Assembly: GCA_046160725.1 (NCBI GenBank)
Contig: JBJXHB010000387.1
Span: 1-6,122 of the forward strand
Direction: 5' to 3'
Length of the DNA: 6,122 nt
From: JBJXHB01 sp046160725
GTDB lineage: Bacteria; Pseudomonadota; Gammaproteobacteria; Burkholderiales; Burkholderiaceae_C
The position numbers were made by a program, and so were the translations under genes. Numbering within the stretch: position 1 is the stretch's first letter; every line of letters begins with the position of its first letter. A model generated the notes under the pieces. It saw only the letters and a list, made by a program, of their open reading frames with translations. It did no database searches and was not told the origin of the DNA. Positions 1 to 6,122 of this stretch are shown in pieces.

Positions 1-842
1 CGGCGCGCAGCGGCTTTGCGGACGCCCTGCCCGCTGCGGCCGGGGATGCCGCGCCCGTGGCCGCCGGCGCCGCCATCTGGCCCGGCCTGCCGCCGCTGGA
101 TGCGGTGTGCACCTGGCGTTTCGAGCACGACAGTTTCCTGCCCCTGATGCGCAACGTGGCGGCGCTGAAGGCGGCCCTGGTGCCGATCCTGCAGGCGCCC
201 GCCGGCCGCCTGGTGCTGCTGACCCACTCCCGCGGCGGCAGCGTGGCCCGCTTCGCGCTGCCGGTGCTGCGCGAGGCGGCCCCGGGCTGGCAGATCCATG
301 CGGTGACGCTGGCCGGGCCGCACCTGGGCACCCAGGTATTCCGCCGCATCGGCAAGCGCTACCAGGGGTTGGCCGGCACCGTGGGTTTGCTGCGCGACTT
401 GGCCGGCGGCCTGCTGGCGCGCGAGCAGATGGCCGAGCTGGTCAACCTGGAGCGCGCGCTGGCCTACGAGGTGCCGGTGGGCTTCAAGGACGTCGAGCCG
501 GAGTCCACCCAGCGCCTGGCCGGTGGCGACGCCCGCCGCCTGCCGCCGGGCATGGTGCTGGTCGGCAGCGAATGGGGCCCGGTCGGTGATGACGGCGTGG
601 ATGAGTGGCTGTGGGACACCCTGGTCGAGGACCTGGCCGGGGCCGAGGTTGGCGGCGACGGACTGGTCGCGCGCGAGTCGGCCTGGGGTGGCCGCGCCCT
701 GCGGGAGGGCCAGCACAGCGGGCCGCAGGGCGAGGTGGAACTGGTCGATGCCAGCCCCAGTTTCCACACCGGCTACCTGTCCCACGGCGCCACCCGGGAC
801 GCCGTCGCGCGGGTGCTGGCGCGGCTGCTGGGCACCACCTGA
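1..842 (+). CDS. Lipase-like alpha/beta hydrolase, 5' end outside the window
   Basis: This is the C-terminal part of a probable serine esterase or lipase. The frame is open from base 3 with no stop upstream, so the gene very likely begins before the window. The GTG at 57 is an internal possibility, not a supported start. Numbered from that GTG, the nucleophile elbow is T-H-S-R-G-G at 56-61 with Ser58. It follows a hydrophobic strand (RLVLL) and is followed by a lipase-like AGPHLGT at 87-92. The acid is probably Asp201 in GGDGLV, and the base His237 or His243 in FHTGYLSH. The THSRGG elbow and the WRFEHD segment recall hydrolase domains related to PGAP1-like or DUF7379 proteins; that family name is from memory and uncertain. 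No signal peptide can be judged because the N-terminus is missing. The substrate is unknown. The gene converges on the esterase at 897-2156, so the two are not co-transcribed. Confidence 0.8.
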   Translation, partial: ARSGFADALPAAAGDAAPVAAGAAIWPGLPPLDAVCTWRFEHDSFLPLMRNVAALKAALVPILQAPAGRLVLLTHSRGGSVARFALPVLREAAPGWQIHAVTLAGPHLGTQVFRRIGKRYQGLAGTVGLLRDLAGGLLAREQMAELVNLERALAYEVPVGFKDVEPESTQRLAGGDARRLPPGMVLVGSEWGPVGDDGVDEWLWDTLVEDLAGAEVGGDGLVARESAWGGRALREGQHSGPQGEVELVDASPSFHTGYLSHGATRDAVARVLARLLGTT

Positions 843-901
843 CCGAGGCCCCCGGACACGCCGGGCGGGCGTTGCGTCCGGTGGTGGGTCAGTCGGTCAG
901 G
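838..901. terminator. Nested inverted repeats between convergent genes, possible bidirectional terminator
   Basis: A perfect 9-bp inverted repeat has arms at 838-846 (CCTGACCGA) and 893-901 (TCGGTCAGG). Inside it a second 6-bp repeat has arms at 852-857 (CCGGAC) and 876-881 (GTCCGG), with an 18-base loop. The outer arms contain the TGA stop codons of both flanking convergent genes. No T-tract follows on either strand, so this is not a canonical intrinsic terminator. Its place in the 54-base convergent gap makes transcription termination the likeliest role. The symmetry could partly be chance in such GC-rich DNA. Confidence 0.4.
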
Positions 902-2156
902 GCCGCACGTGGGCGCGGAAGAAGTCCCAGGCCCAGTCGGCCATCACGATCGGATGGTTGCTGCCGTTGGGGTATTCGTGATGCAGGTCCTGCACGATCA
1001 CCGACCGGAAGGTGTTGGTCGCGCCGACCAGGCTGTGGTCGAACAGGAACTGGCTGGTCAGCCGGCGGTTGATGACCTGGTAGGCATGGCTGTTCGCCGG
1101 CCCGATCCGCAGCACCTGCAGGAACGGCGCCAGCACGCCGGCCCAGTAGGCCGGGTTCTGCAGCAGGTCCGGCGTCAACGGGATGGTCTGGCCAGGGCCG
1201 TAGCCGAGCTGGGCCTTCTGGCCCTCGTCCTTGTTGCCGATGGTGTGCAGCACCGATATCGGCCAGGACGCCGGCGTGTCGACCGAGACGACGCTCGATG
1301 CGCAGTGCACCGCAGCGAAGAGGTCGGTGGCCTCGGAAGCCAGGCGGCCACTCATCTCGGCGCCGTTGGAGAAGCCGCTGACATAGACGCGTTGCGGGTC
1401 GCCGTTGAACTGCGTGGTGGCGATGTCCACCTGCTGCCGGAAGAACGCCAGATCGTCGGCCAGGCCCTGGCGCAGGTACTTCAGGCGCTGGCGCACCGGC
1501 AGGTCGCTCATCTGGTCCCAGGTGCACAGCGGGCGGACCCCGGCCCGCCCCAGCTTGCCGGACGCCCACTTGAAGAACTGGTGGCGCGTCCAGGTGCCGC
1601 CCGGGCCGTCCTGCTGGAAGTAGCAGTGCTTCAGCGCCGAGGGGAAGACGGCGATCAGGCCCTCGGCATCGGCCTTCTCGCGCCAGCCGGACCGGTTGTA
1701 GAAGTCCTCGCCGTTGCCGTTGGTGCCGTGCAACATGAACACCACCGGCGCTTGCGCCACCTGGCGGGCGCGCCAGGACACGTAGACGATGGTGTCGCGC
1801 GCCTGGCCGTTGACGTCGGGCTGCAGCACATGGGTGTGGCCGCACCGCGCCGGGCGCCGGCGGCAGACCGCATCGGGCAGGTTCGGCAGCGACGTCGCCA
1901 GCAAGGCGGACGGCCCTTCCGCCGCCGCATCCATCACGGCCTCATCGCCCGGCTCCGCCGCAATGCCGATGGCTGCCGCCGGGCTGGGCGGCGCGTCGGT
2001 CCCGGCGACAGCCGCCGTGGCATGTGCCCGCTCGTCCTGTGCAACGGCGGCGCTGTCGTCCGGGTCGCCGCCGCCGCAGCCGGTGGCCAGCAGCAGCGGC
2101 AGGGTGAGCAGCCAGCCGAGGCGTGCGGTGCGCCGGCTTCTTTGGGGCATGTTCAT
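897..2156 (-). CDS. PHB-depolymerase-like esterase, predicted lipoprotein
   Basis: A 419-residue hydrolase of the poly(3-hydroxybutyrate) depolymerase / LpqC / feruloyl-esterase-like group (alpha/beta fold). The ATG at 2156 is chosen because GGAGG (complement of 2163-2167) lies 6 bases upstream. An in-frame ATG at 2219 would add 21 residues before the signal peptide and would overlap the proposed -35 element. The N-terminus is basic (QRSRR), then hydrophobic, ending L-A-T-G-Cys27, a lipobox-like site. Gly at +2 gives no inner-membrane retention signal, so outer-membrane or surface placement is likely. An Ala/Pro/acidic linker of about 65 residues follows. The oxyanion-type loop HGTNGN is at 143-148. 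The nucleophile is Ser263 in GFSNG (261-265), the acid probably Asp310 in GNKDEG, and the base His401 in GSNHPI. Cysteines at 98, 105, 178, 211 and 285 could form disulfides outside the cytoplasm. Likely substrates are short polyesters or plant-type esters; the sequence does not decide. It lies downstream of the LuxR-type regulator but seems to have its own promoter. Confidence 0.85.
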   Translation of the reverse strand: MNMPQRSRRTARLGWLLTLPLLLATGCGGGDPDDSAAVAQDERAHATAAVAGTDAPPSPAAAIGIAAEPGDEAVMDAAAEGPSALLATSLPNLPDAVCRRRPARCGHTHVLQPDVNGQARDTIVYVSWRARQVAQAPVVFMLHGTNGNGEDFYNRSGWREKADAEGLIAVFPSALKHCYFQQDGPGGTWTRHQFFKWASGKLGRAGVRPLCTWDQMSDLPVRQRLKYLRQGLADDLAFFRQQVDIATTQFNGDPQRVYVSGFSNGAEMSGRLASEATDLFAAVHCASSVVSVDTPASWPISVLHTIGNKDEGQKAQLGYGPGQTIPLTPDLLQNPAYWAGVLAPFLQVLRIGPANSHAYQVINRRLTSQFLFDHSLVGATNTFRSVIVQDLHHEYPNGSNHPIVMADWAWDFFRAHVRP

Positions 2157-2162
2157 GGGGGT

Positions 2163-2167
2163 CCTCC
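2163..2167 (-). promoter_or_regulatory. Strong Shine-Dalgarno for the esterase
   Basis: The minus strand reads GGAGG six bases before the ATG at 2156. This decides the start over an in-frame ATG 21 codons further upstream at 2219, and it places the lipoprotein signal peptide at the very N-terminus. Confidence 0.7.
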
Positions 2168-2190
2168 AGTGTGGCAAAGGGATCGCCCGC

Positions 2191-2219
2191 ACTCTAGGAA
2201 CGCCGCATGGGTGCGACAA
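2191..2219 (-). promoter_or_regulatory. Putative sigma-70-type promoter of the esterase
   Basis: On the minus strand TTGTCG (complement of 2214-2219, 4 of 6 matches to TTGACA) is followed after exactly 17 bases by TAGAGT (complement of 2191-2196, 4 of 6 matches to TATAAT). Transcription would begin near 2184, giving a leader of about 28 bases that includes the Shine-Dalgarno. The element lies in the 98-base gap after the regulator's stop codon. This suggests the esterase can be transcribed separately from the upstream genes. It is a prediction from consensus match and spacing only. Confidence 0.4.
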
Positions 2220-2225
2220 CCGTGC

Positions 2226-2235
2226 CCGGTACCGG
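2226..2235. repeat. 10-bp perfect palindrome upstream of the esterase promoter
   Basis: CCGGTACCGG is a perfect palindrome. It lies 6 bases upstream of the proposed -35 box and is centred about 46 bases before the predicted transcription start. That is a position where an activator could bind, so it is a candidate operator, for example for the adjacent LuxR-type regulator. A single short GC-rich palindrome can also be chance. Confidence 0.25.
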
Positions 2236-2254
2236 AATTTCGCTGCCGGCCTAC

Positions 2255-4954
2255 CTAGATTTCGATGGCGCCTGCCGCCTGGGCCCGCTCGACGGCCTGG
2301 TGGCGGTCGGCGACCTGCAACTTCTCCAGCACCCGGGCCACGTGATGCTCGATGGTCCGCGGCGAGCGGTGCAGATGCTCGGCGATCTCGCGGTTGGTCA
2401 GGCCCTGCGCCAGCAACAGCAGCACTTCTCGCTCGCGCGCCGTCAGGCCGAGGGTGTCGTGCCGCGCATGGGCATAGGGGCCACGGGCGATGGCCCGTGC
2501 GCCGCGGGCCTTGAGGCGACGCCGCAGCCGATGGATGACCGCCTGTGCATCCAGGCCCTGCAGCAGGTCCAGCGCCTGGCGTTGCTGGGCCTCGTCGCCA
2601 CCAGCCAGAGCCAATGCCTGCTGGTAGGGACAGCCCAGCCCGGCCCAGTGGGCCGCCGCCTCGTCGACGCGGCCCGACAGCTCAAGTGCGCAGGGTATCG
2701 GCAGGTCCGAGACGGGCGGCACGGCCAGTGCCAGCCGCTTCATCCAGACCCAGGACTGGCCGGCCCGCCAGTGGTCGAGTCGACTGTTGGCCTGGCGCAG
2801 AGCGGCCTGCACATGGGTGTGCGCAGGCAGGGCCTGTTCGCGCAGCCAGGCCACCTCGACCCGGTGCAGCATCGGCGCGATGTACCAGGGCTGCAGCGAC
2901 AACCGGCGCTGTCCGCTGTCCAGCGCATCCCAGTACGCCGGTGCACCCGGTCGCCCGCGGCGCAGGTCCTGCAGCGCCAGCAGGTGGCTGCATTGCTCGG
3001 TCTGCAGCGCGTTGAGGTCGGGCCGCGCCAGCAGCTGGCGCAACTGGGCTTCGCCCTGGTCCCAGAGGCCGCGCTCGATGGCGCTGCAGGCCTGGCGGAT
3101 GGCCAGATGGCAGGCGAAGCCGTCCAGGTCGCGGGCCTGGCAGTAGTCCAGGCCGTCGCGGCACAGCGCGTCCACCTCATCCAGGCGGAAGGCCGCCAAC
3201 GCGCCCGATGCGAGATTGGTCCAGGCGCGCGCGGCCACCTCCTCGAGCTGGTGGGACAGTGCCAGCTGCAAGGACGCGGTCAGTTGGTCGTGGGCCGGCG
3301 CGAAGTCGCGTGCGCAGATGTGCGTCGCGCCCAGGGTGCCCAGGGCGTGCGCACGTCCCTCGTCGTCGCCGAGCCGCTCGAAGTGCGCCAATGCCTGCCC
3401 GGCCCAGCGCTGCGCCGGCGCCATGTCCTCGGCCATCAGGTGCAGTTGCGCCAGCGTGCCGGTGGCCATCGCCAGCTCACGGCCGGACGGCGCCAGGGCC
3501 TGGAGCTGGATCATGGCCTTGCGGGCCTGCTCGATGCCGGCGGTGGCATGGCCGCGCAGCCATTCGATGCGGGCCAGCACGCGGCGATGCACCGCCTCTG
3601 CCAGGCCATCTCCGCCGTCGTGGGCGAGTCGCAGGGCGCGCTCGCGGGCCTGCGCGGCGGCATCGAACTGGCTGGTCAGCAGGCACTCGTCGCTGTAGGC
3701 GGTGCACAGGTCCAGCTCGGTCTGGCGGTCCATCTGCCCGGCATGATGCAGCGCCAGGCCGTATAGGGCGGCGGCCTGGCGGTGCGCGCTGGCCGAGGCG
3801 GCCTCCCGCGCCGCGCGCGGTGCCAGGCGCAGGACGGCCTCAACGATGCCGGCGGCCTGGGCATGGTGGACCCGCCTTGCGCTGCCCACGCCCATGCGCT
3901 CCAGCTCCTGGAAGAGCGCGGCATGCAGGGCCGGCGCGCGGGGGCCCAGGGTCGAGGCCACGGCGAGCCGGGCCAGGTCATGGTCGAAACGCAGCCCCTG
4001 GGCCTCTGCCCGCAGAAGGCCGCTGTGCACCACCTCGGCCAGCGTCTCCGGGCTGGGTCGGCACAGGCCCTGCAGGACCGCATGTTCCAGCGTGACGGGG
4101 GACAGGCTGACGAGATCCATCACCTCGCGGGCTGCGGCCGACAGCCGAGCCAGGCGGGCCAGCAGGGCGTCGCGCACGGCCGCCGGCAGGGCGCCGCGGT
4201 CGGCCGACGCCAGCATCTGGGTGACGAAGAACGGATTGCCACGCGTGGCTTCGAACAGCCCCTCTGCCGGCCGGCCGGCGCGCCGGGCAATGCTGGTGAC
4301 AGCAGCCCGGCTCAATGGCTGCAGCGCGAGGCGCACCGTGGTCATGCTGTCCAGGCCGGCCAGCACCGAGCGCCAGGGGTGGCCCTGCGCCAGATCGGTC
4401 TCGCGCCAGGTCAACACCAGCAGGGCACGTGTGGCCGTGATGCGACGGCTCAGGTAGCGCAGGAGGTCCAGCGTCGCGCCGTCGGCCCAGTGCACGTCCT
4501 CGACCACCAGCACCAAAGGCTGGCGGCTGTCGCGCATCAGGCTCAGCAGGCCGGTGTAGAGGTCGGCGCCGATGTGGCCCTGCCGGATCGTCTCGGCCAG
4601 GCGCGGCGGCAGCTCGGGCAGCCAGTCGTACAGCGGCGCCAGTGCGGGCGGCGCCAGCAGGGCGTCGCAGGCACCCCACCACCAGGTCGGACGGTCGCCG
4701 TCCGACGGTTCTGCAGCAGGTCCTCGCTGACCAGCCCGCCCCGGGAGAGCGGTTCGCGACGGAGACCCCGGCCCGATGGAGATCTGCCGCGCCGTCTGCA
4801 GCAGCGCCGTCTTGCCGATGCCGGCTTCACCTTCGATCAGGACACAGCGCCCCGCCGGAGCAGGGCCGGAGATTTCTCCCAGCGCCTCGCGCAGCGCCCG
4901 CAATGCATCGTCCCGTTCCAGCAGCCCATGCGAGGGAGGCGGTGTGCGGCGCAT
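2255..4954 (-). CDS. LuxR-family ATPase transcriptional regulator (LAL / MalT-like)
   Basis: An 899-residue signal-transduction ATPase with a C-terminal DNA-binding domain, the usual size for LAL regulators. An AAA/NACHT-like ATPase domain spans about 10-250. Walker A is GEAGIGKT (42-49) and Walker B is LVLVVEDVHWAD (147-158). A conserved-looking WWWGACDALLAPPALAPL begins at 91, and RGNPFF at 238-243 is a sensor-like motif. An Ala/Leu-rich helical region (about 380-720) resembles TPR-type repeats that usually sense ligand or partner. The LuxR/FixJ helix-turn-helix is at about 835-890 (LTAREREVLLLLAQGLTNREIAEHL, then RSPRTIEHH). Such proteins bind ATP plus an inducer and activate nearby promoters; the inducer here is unknown. 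The ATG at 4954 is the only early ATG. Its best upstream purine run, AAGGCAAGG (complement of 4971-4979), is 16 bases away, so initiation may be weak or coupled to scpA, which ends 24 bases upstream. Oddity: residues about 58-90 form a Gly/Pro/Ser/Arg-rich stretch with atypical codon composition. The stop is TAG. Confidence 0.9.
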   Translation of the reverse strand: MRRTPPPSHGLLERDDALRALREALGEISGPAPAGRCVLIEGEAGIGKTALLQTARQISIGPGSPSRTALPGRAGQRGPAAEPSDGDRPTWWWGACDALLAPPALAPLYDWLPELPPRLAETIRQGHIGADLYTGLLSLMRDSRQPLVLVVEDVHWADGATLDLLRYLSRRITATRALLVLTWRETDLAQGHPWRSVLAGLDSMTTVRLALQPLSRAAVTSIARRAGRPAEGLFEATRGNPFFVTQMLASADRGALPAAVRDALLARLARLSAAAREVMDLVSLSPVTLEHAVLQGLCRPSPETLAEVVHSGLLRAEAQGLRFDHDLARLAVASTLGPRAPALHAALFQELERMGVGSARRVHHAQAAGIVEAVLRLAPRAAREAASASAHRQAAALYGLALHHAGQMDRQTELDLCTAYSDECLLTSQFDAAAQARERALRLAHDGGDGLAEAVHRRVLARIEWLRGHATAGIEQARKAMIQLQALAPSGRELAMATGTLAQLHLMAEDMAPAQRWAGQALAHFERLGDDEGRAHALGTLGATHICARDFAPAHDQLTASLQLALSHQLEEVAARAWTNLASGALAAFRLDEVDALCRDGLDYCQARDLDGFACHLAIRQACSAIERGLWDQGEAQLRQLLARPDLNALQTEQCSHLLALQDLRRGRPGAPAYWDALDSGQRRLSLQPWYIAPMLHRVEVAWLREQALPAHTHVQAALRQANSRLDHWRAGQSWVWMKRLALAVPPVSDLPIPCALELSGRVDEAAAHWAGLGCPYQQALALAGGDEAQQRQALDLLQGLDAQAVIHRLRRRLKARGARAIARGPYAHARHDTLGLTAREREVLLLLAQGLTNREIAEHLHRSPRTIEHHVARVLEKLQVADRHQAVERAQAAGAIEI
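4686..4706. repeat. Perfect 9-bp hairpin inside the LAL regulator gene
   Basis: GTCGGACGG at 4686-4694 and CCGTCCGAC at 4698-4706 are exact reverse complements separated by TCG. The hairpin encodes roughly residues 83-90 of the regulator. It sits at one edge of the stretch with anomalous codon phase. It could be a structure at an insertion junction, a site that promotes slippage, or coincidence in GC-rich sequence. Confidence 0.6.
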
Positions 4955-4978
4955 GGACAGGCCAGCCGAACCTTGCCT

Positions 4979-5845
4979 TCAGGACGGCTGATAGCCCAGC
5001 CGCACGTAGATCGGCGCGAAGGCCTCGGCCTGGGTCAGCTGGACCAGGCTCTCGCGCGACAACTCCAGCAGCGCGATGAAGGTCACCACCAGCACCGGCA
5101 CGCCGCGTCTGGGCTCGAACAGGTCGGCGAACTCGACGAAGCGGCTGCCCTGAAGCCGGCGCAGGATGAAGCTCATGTGCTCGCGCACCGACAGCTGCTC
5201 GCGCGTGATGCGGTGGTGCTGGTTCAGCCGTGCGCGCTGGACGATGTCGGCCCAGGCGGCGCGCAGGTCGTCCGGGCTCACTTCCGGCCAGCGCGGCGCC
5301 AGCGACTGCTCGATCGTGACCTGCGCGCGCAGGAAATCGCGCCCCAGCACCGGCCGCGCGTCCAGCTGGGCGGCGGCCAGCTTCATCTGCTCGTATTCCA
5401 GCAGCCGGCGCACCAGCTCCTGGCGCGGGTCCGGCCCCTCGGCACCGTCGTCCGTCTTGCGCGGCGGCAACAGCATGCGCGACTTGATCTCGATCAGCAT
5501 CGCCGCCATAAGCAGGTAGTCGGCGGCCAGCTCCAGGTTGCGGTGGCGGATCTGCTCGACATAGTCCAGGTACTGGCGCGTCACCTCGGCCATCGGGATG
5601 TCGAGGATGTTGAAGTTCTGCTTGCGGATCAGGTAAAGCAGCAGGTCCAGCGGGCCTTCGAAGGCCTCGAGAAAGACCTCCAGCGCCTCCGGTGGGATGT
5701 ACAGGTCCAGCGGCATCGTGAACAGCGGCTCGCCATAAAGCCGGGCCACGGCCACATGGTCCACCGGCACGGCGTCGTGCGTCGCGCCGGTAGCGGGCGC
5801 GTGCAGGGCCGTCATGGCATGCGCCGGCTGCGGCTCGGGGGTCAT
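4979..5845 (-). CDS. scpA: Segregation and condensation protein A (kleisin)
   Basis: ScpA is the kleisin subunit of the bacterial SMC-ScpA-ScpB condensin, which compacts chromosomes and helps segregate newly replicated origins in the cytoplasm. The 288-residue length is normal for betaproteobacterial ScpA. The N-terminal SMC-binding part is highly recognisable: EVFLEAFEGPLDLLLYLIRK (56-75), then NFNILDIPMAEVTRQYLDYV, LAADYLLMAAMLIEIKSRMLLP (106-127) and ELVRRLLEYEQMK (143-155). The C-terminal winged-helix part ends near 270-284. The ATG at 5845 lacks a clear Shine-Dalgarno. A second ATG at 5815 (residue 11) is an equally possible start, since the first 30 or so residues are poorly conserved linker. 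The gene begins 16 bases after the DUF3460 stop and ends 24 bases before the regulator, all on the same strand. scpB is not in the window. In related genomes I would expect a housekeeping gene such as panC near here; a LAL regulator is less expected. Confidence 0.95.
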   Translation of the reverse strand: MTPEPQPAHAMTALHAPATGATHDAVPVDHVAVARLYGEPLFTMPLDLYIPPEALEVFLEAFEGPLDLLLYLIRKQNFNILDIPMAEVTRQYLDYVEQIRHRNLELAADYLLMAAMLIEIKSRMLLPPRKTDDGAEGPDPRQELVRRLLEYEQMKLAAAQLDARPVLGRDFLRAQVTIEQSLAPRWPEVSPDDLRAAWADIVQRARLNQHHRITREQLSVREHMSFILRRLQGSRFVEFADLFEPRRGVPVLVVTFIALLELSRESLVQLTQAEAFAPIYVRLGYQPS

Positions 5846-5861
5846 GCCCGGTGCGGCGCGG

Positions 5862-6065
5862 TCAGTTCGAGCGGGTCTGGTAGACGTAGGGCGCCTGCGG
5901 TACCCGTGACGACTCCGCGTCGGCCTGGGCCACGCGGTCGACCGGGCGGTCCCACAACAGGGCCCGGCCGGCGCGCTGCTCGGCCTCCAGCGTGGGTTTG
6001 GCGGCTTTCAACGACTCGATGAACGAGGTGACGTCAGACTTGTAGGGTTTCCAGAACAGAGGCAT
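5862..6065 (-). CDS. DUF3460 family small protein
   Basis: A 67-residue soluble protein of unknown function matching the DUF3460 pattern I know from Burkholderiales. It has an aromatic, basic start (FWKPYKSDVTSFI), a central EAEQRAGRALLWDRP at 28-42, and a C-terminal VPQAPYVYQT at 55-64. There is no signal peptide or membrane segment. The start is the ATG at 6065; no clear Shine-Dalgarno precedes it. The length is that of the whole family, so it appears intact. It lies 16 bases upstream of scpA on the same strand, which suggests co-transcription and possibly a function related to chromosome maintenance, though the link is only by neighbourhood. Confidence 0.88.
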   Translation of the reverse strand: MPLFWKPYKSDVTSFIESLKAAKPTLEAEQRAGRALLWDRPVDRVAQADAESSRVPQAPYVYQTRSN

Positions 6066-6094
6066 TTCAGGGGCAACAATCGCGGGCGGGCCGC

Positions 6095-6100
6095 ATTATC
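6095..6100 (-). promoter_or_regulatory. Possible -10 element upstream of the DUF3460-scpA cluster
   Basis: The minus strand reads GATAAT, 5 of 6 matches to TATAAT, about 30 bases before the DUF3460 ATG. That would give a leader of about 20 bases. A -35 box with 17-base spacing would fall at the very end of the window, where the visible bases (CCATGG) do not match TTGACA. The promoter is therefore only half supported. Apart from this I see nothing in 6066-6122. Confidence 0.35.
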
Positions 6101-6122
6101 GGCGGCGCAGGGTGGGCCATGG

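Noticed and set aside
2157..2219. An N-terminal extension of the esterase to the ATG at 2219
   Set aside because: It would place 21 extra residues, including His-Trp-Arg, before the lipoprotein signal peptide, lacks a good Shine-Dalgarno, and would overlap the likely promoter.
909..2258. A 449-codon open frame on the plus strand opposite the esterase
   Set aside because: The minus-strand esterase has a signal peptide, GFSNG motif and Shine-Dalgarno. The antisense product is a composition artefact.
2207..3766. A 519-codon open frame on the plus strand opposite the 3' half of the regulator
   Set aside because: The minus strand here encodes the clear LuxR helix-turn-helix and helical repeats. 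The plus-strand product is low-complexity and matches no family I know.
3782..6022. A 746-codon open frame on the plus strand, antisense to DUF3460, scpA and the start of the regulator
   Set aside because: It spans three genes recognised on the other strand. Its product is rich in Gln, Arg, Ala and Gly with no recognisable domain, as expected for the mirror of high-GC codons.
1..6122. A defence system, CRISPR array, mobile element or biosynthetic cluster
   Set aside because: I see no direct-repeat array, transposase, integrase, nuclease or synthase motif. All five genes have ordinary cellular explanations.

Overview
The window looks like ordinary chromosomal DNA of a high-GC betaproteobacterium, most likely order Burkholderiales. 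The best taxonomic clue is the right end. A DUF3460-type small protein sits directly upstream of the chromosome-segregation gene scpA, an arrangement I associate with Burkholderiales. Very high G+C at third codon positions and long spurious open frames opposite every gene fit this. No rRNA, tRNA, CRISPR array, insertion sequence or phage gene is visible.

Layout, left to right. Positions 1-842 (+) hold the 3' part of a lipase-like alpha/beta hydrolase whose beginning lies outside the window. Positions 843-896 are a short convergent intergenic gap with nested inverted repeats, possibly a bidirectional terminator. Positions 897-2156 (-) encode a secreted or outer-membrane lipoprotein esterase of the PHB-depolymerase-like type. 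Positions 2157-2254 are a 98-base gap with a plausible sigma-70-type promoter and a 10-bp palindrome upstream of the esterase. Positions 2255-4954 (-) encode an 899-residue LuxR-family ATPase regulator (LAL/MalT-like). Positions 4979-5845 (-) encode ScpA, and 5862-6065 (-) the DUF3460 protein. The last 57 bases hold a possible -10 element for that cluster.

The four minus-strand genes run in the order DUF3460, scpA, LAL regulator, esterase. The first three are separated by only 16 and 24 bases and could form one transcript. The esterase probably has its own promoter. A reasonable but unproven reading is that the regulator controls the adjacent esterase, while scpA and DUF3460 are a conserved housekeeping pair to which the regulator has become attached.

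I do not see a convincing new multi-gene system. The most unusual signal is inside the regulator. A stretch of about 50-80 bases after the Walker A motif has codon-position composition out of phase with the annotated frame, is longer than I expect for the family, and abuts a perfect 9-bp hairpin. It may be a small inserted fragment or a pair of compensating frameshifts.
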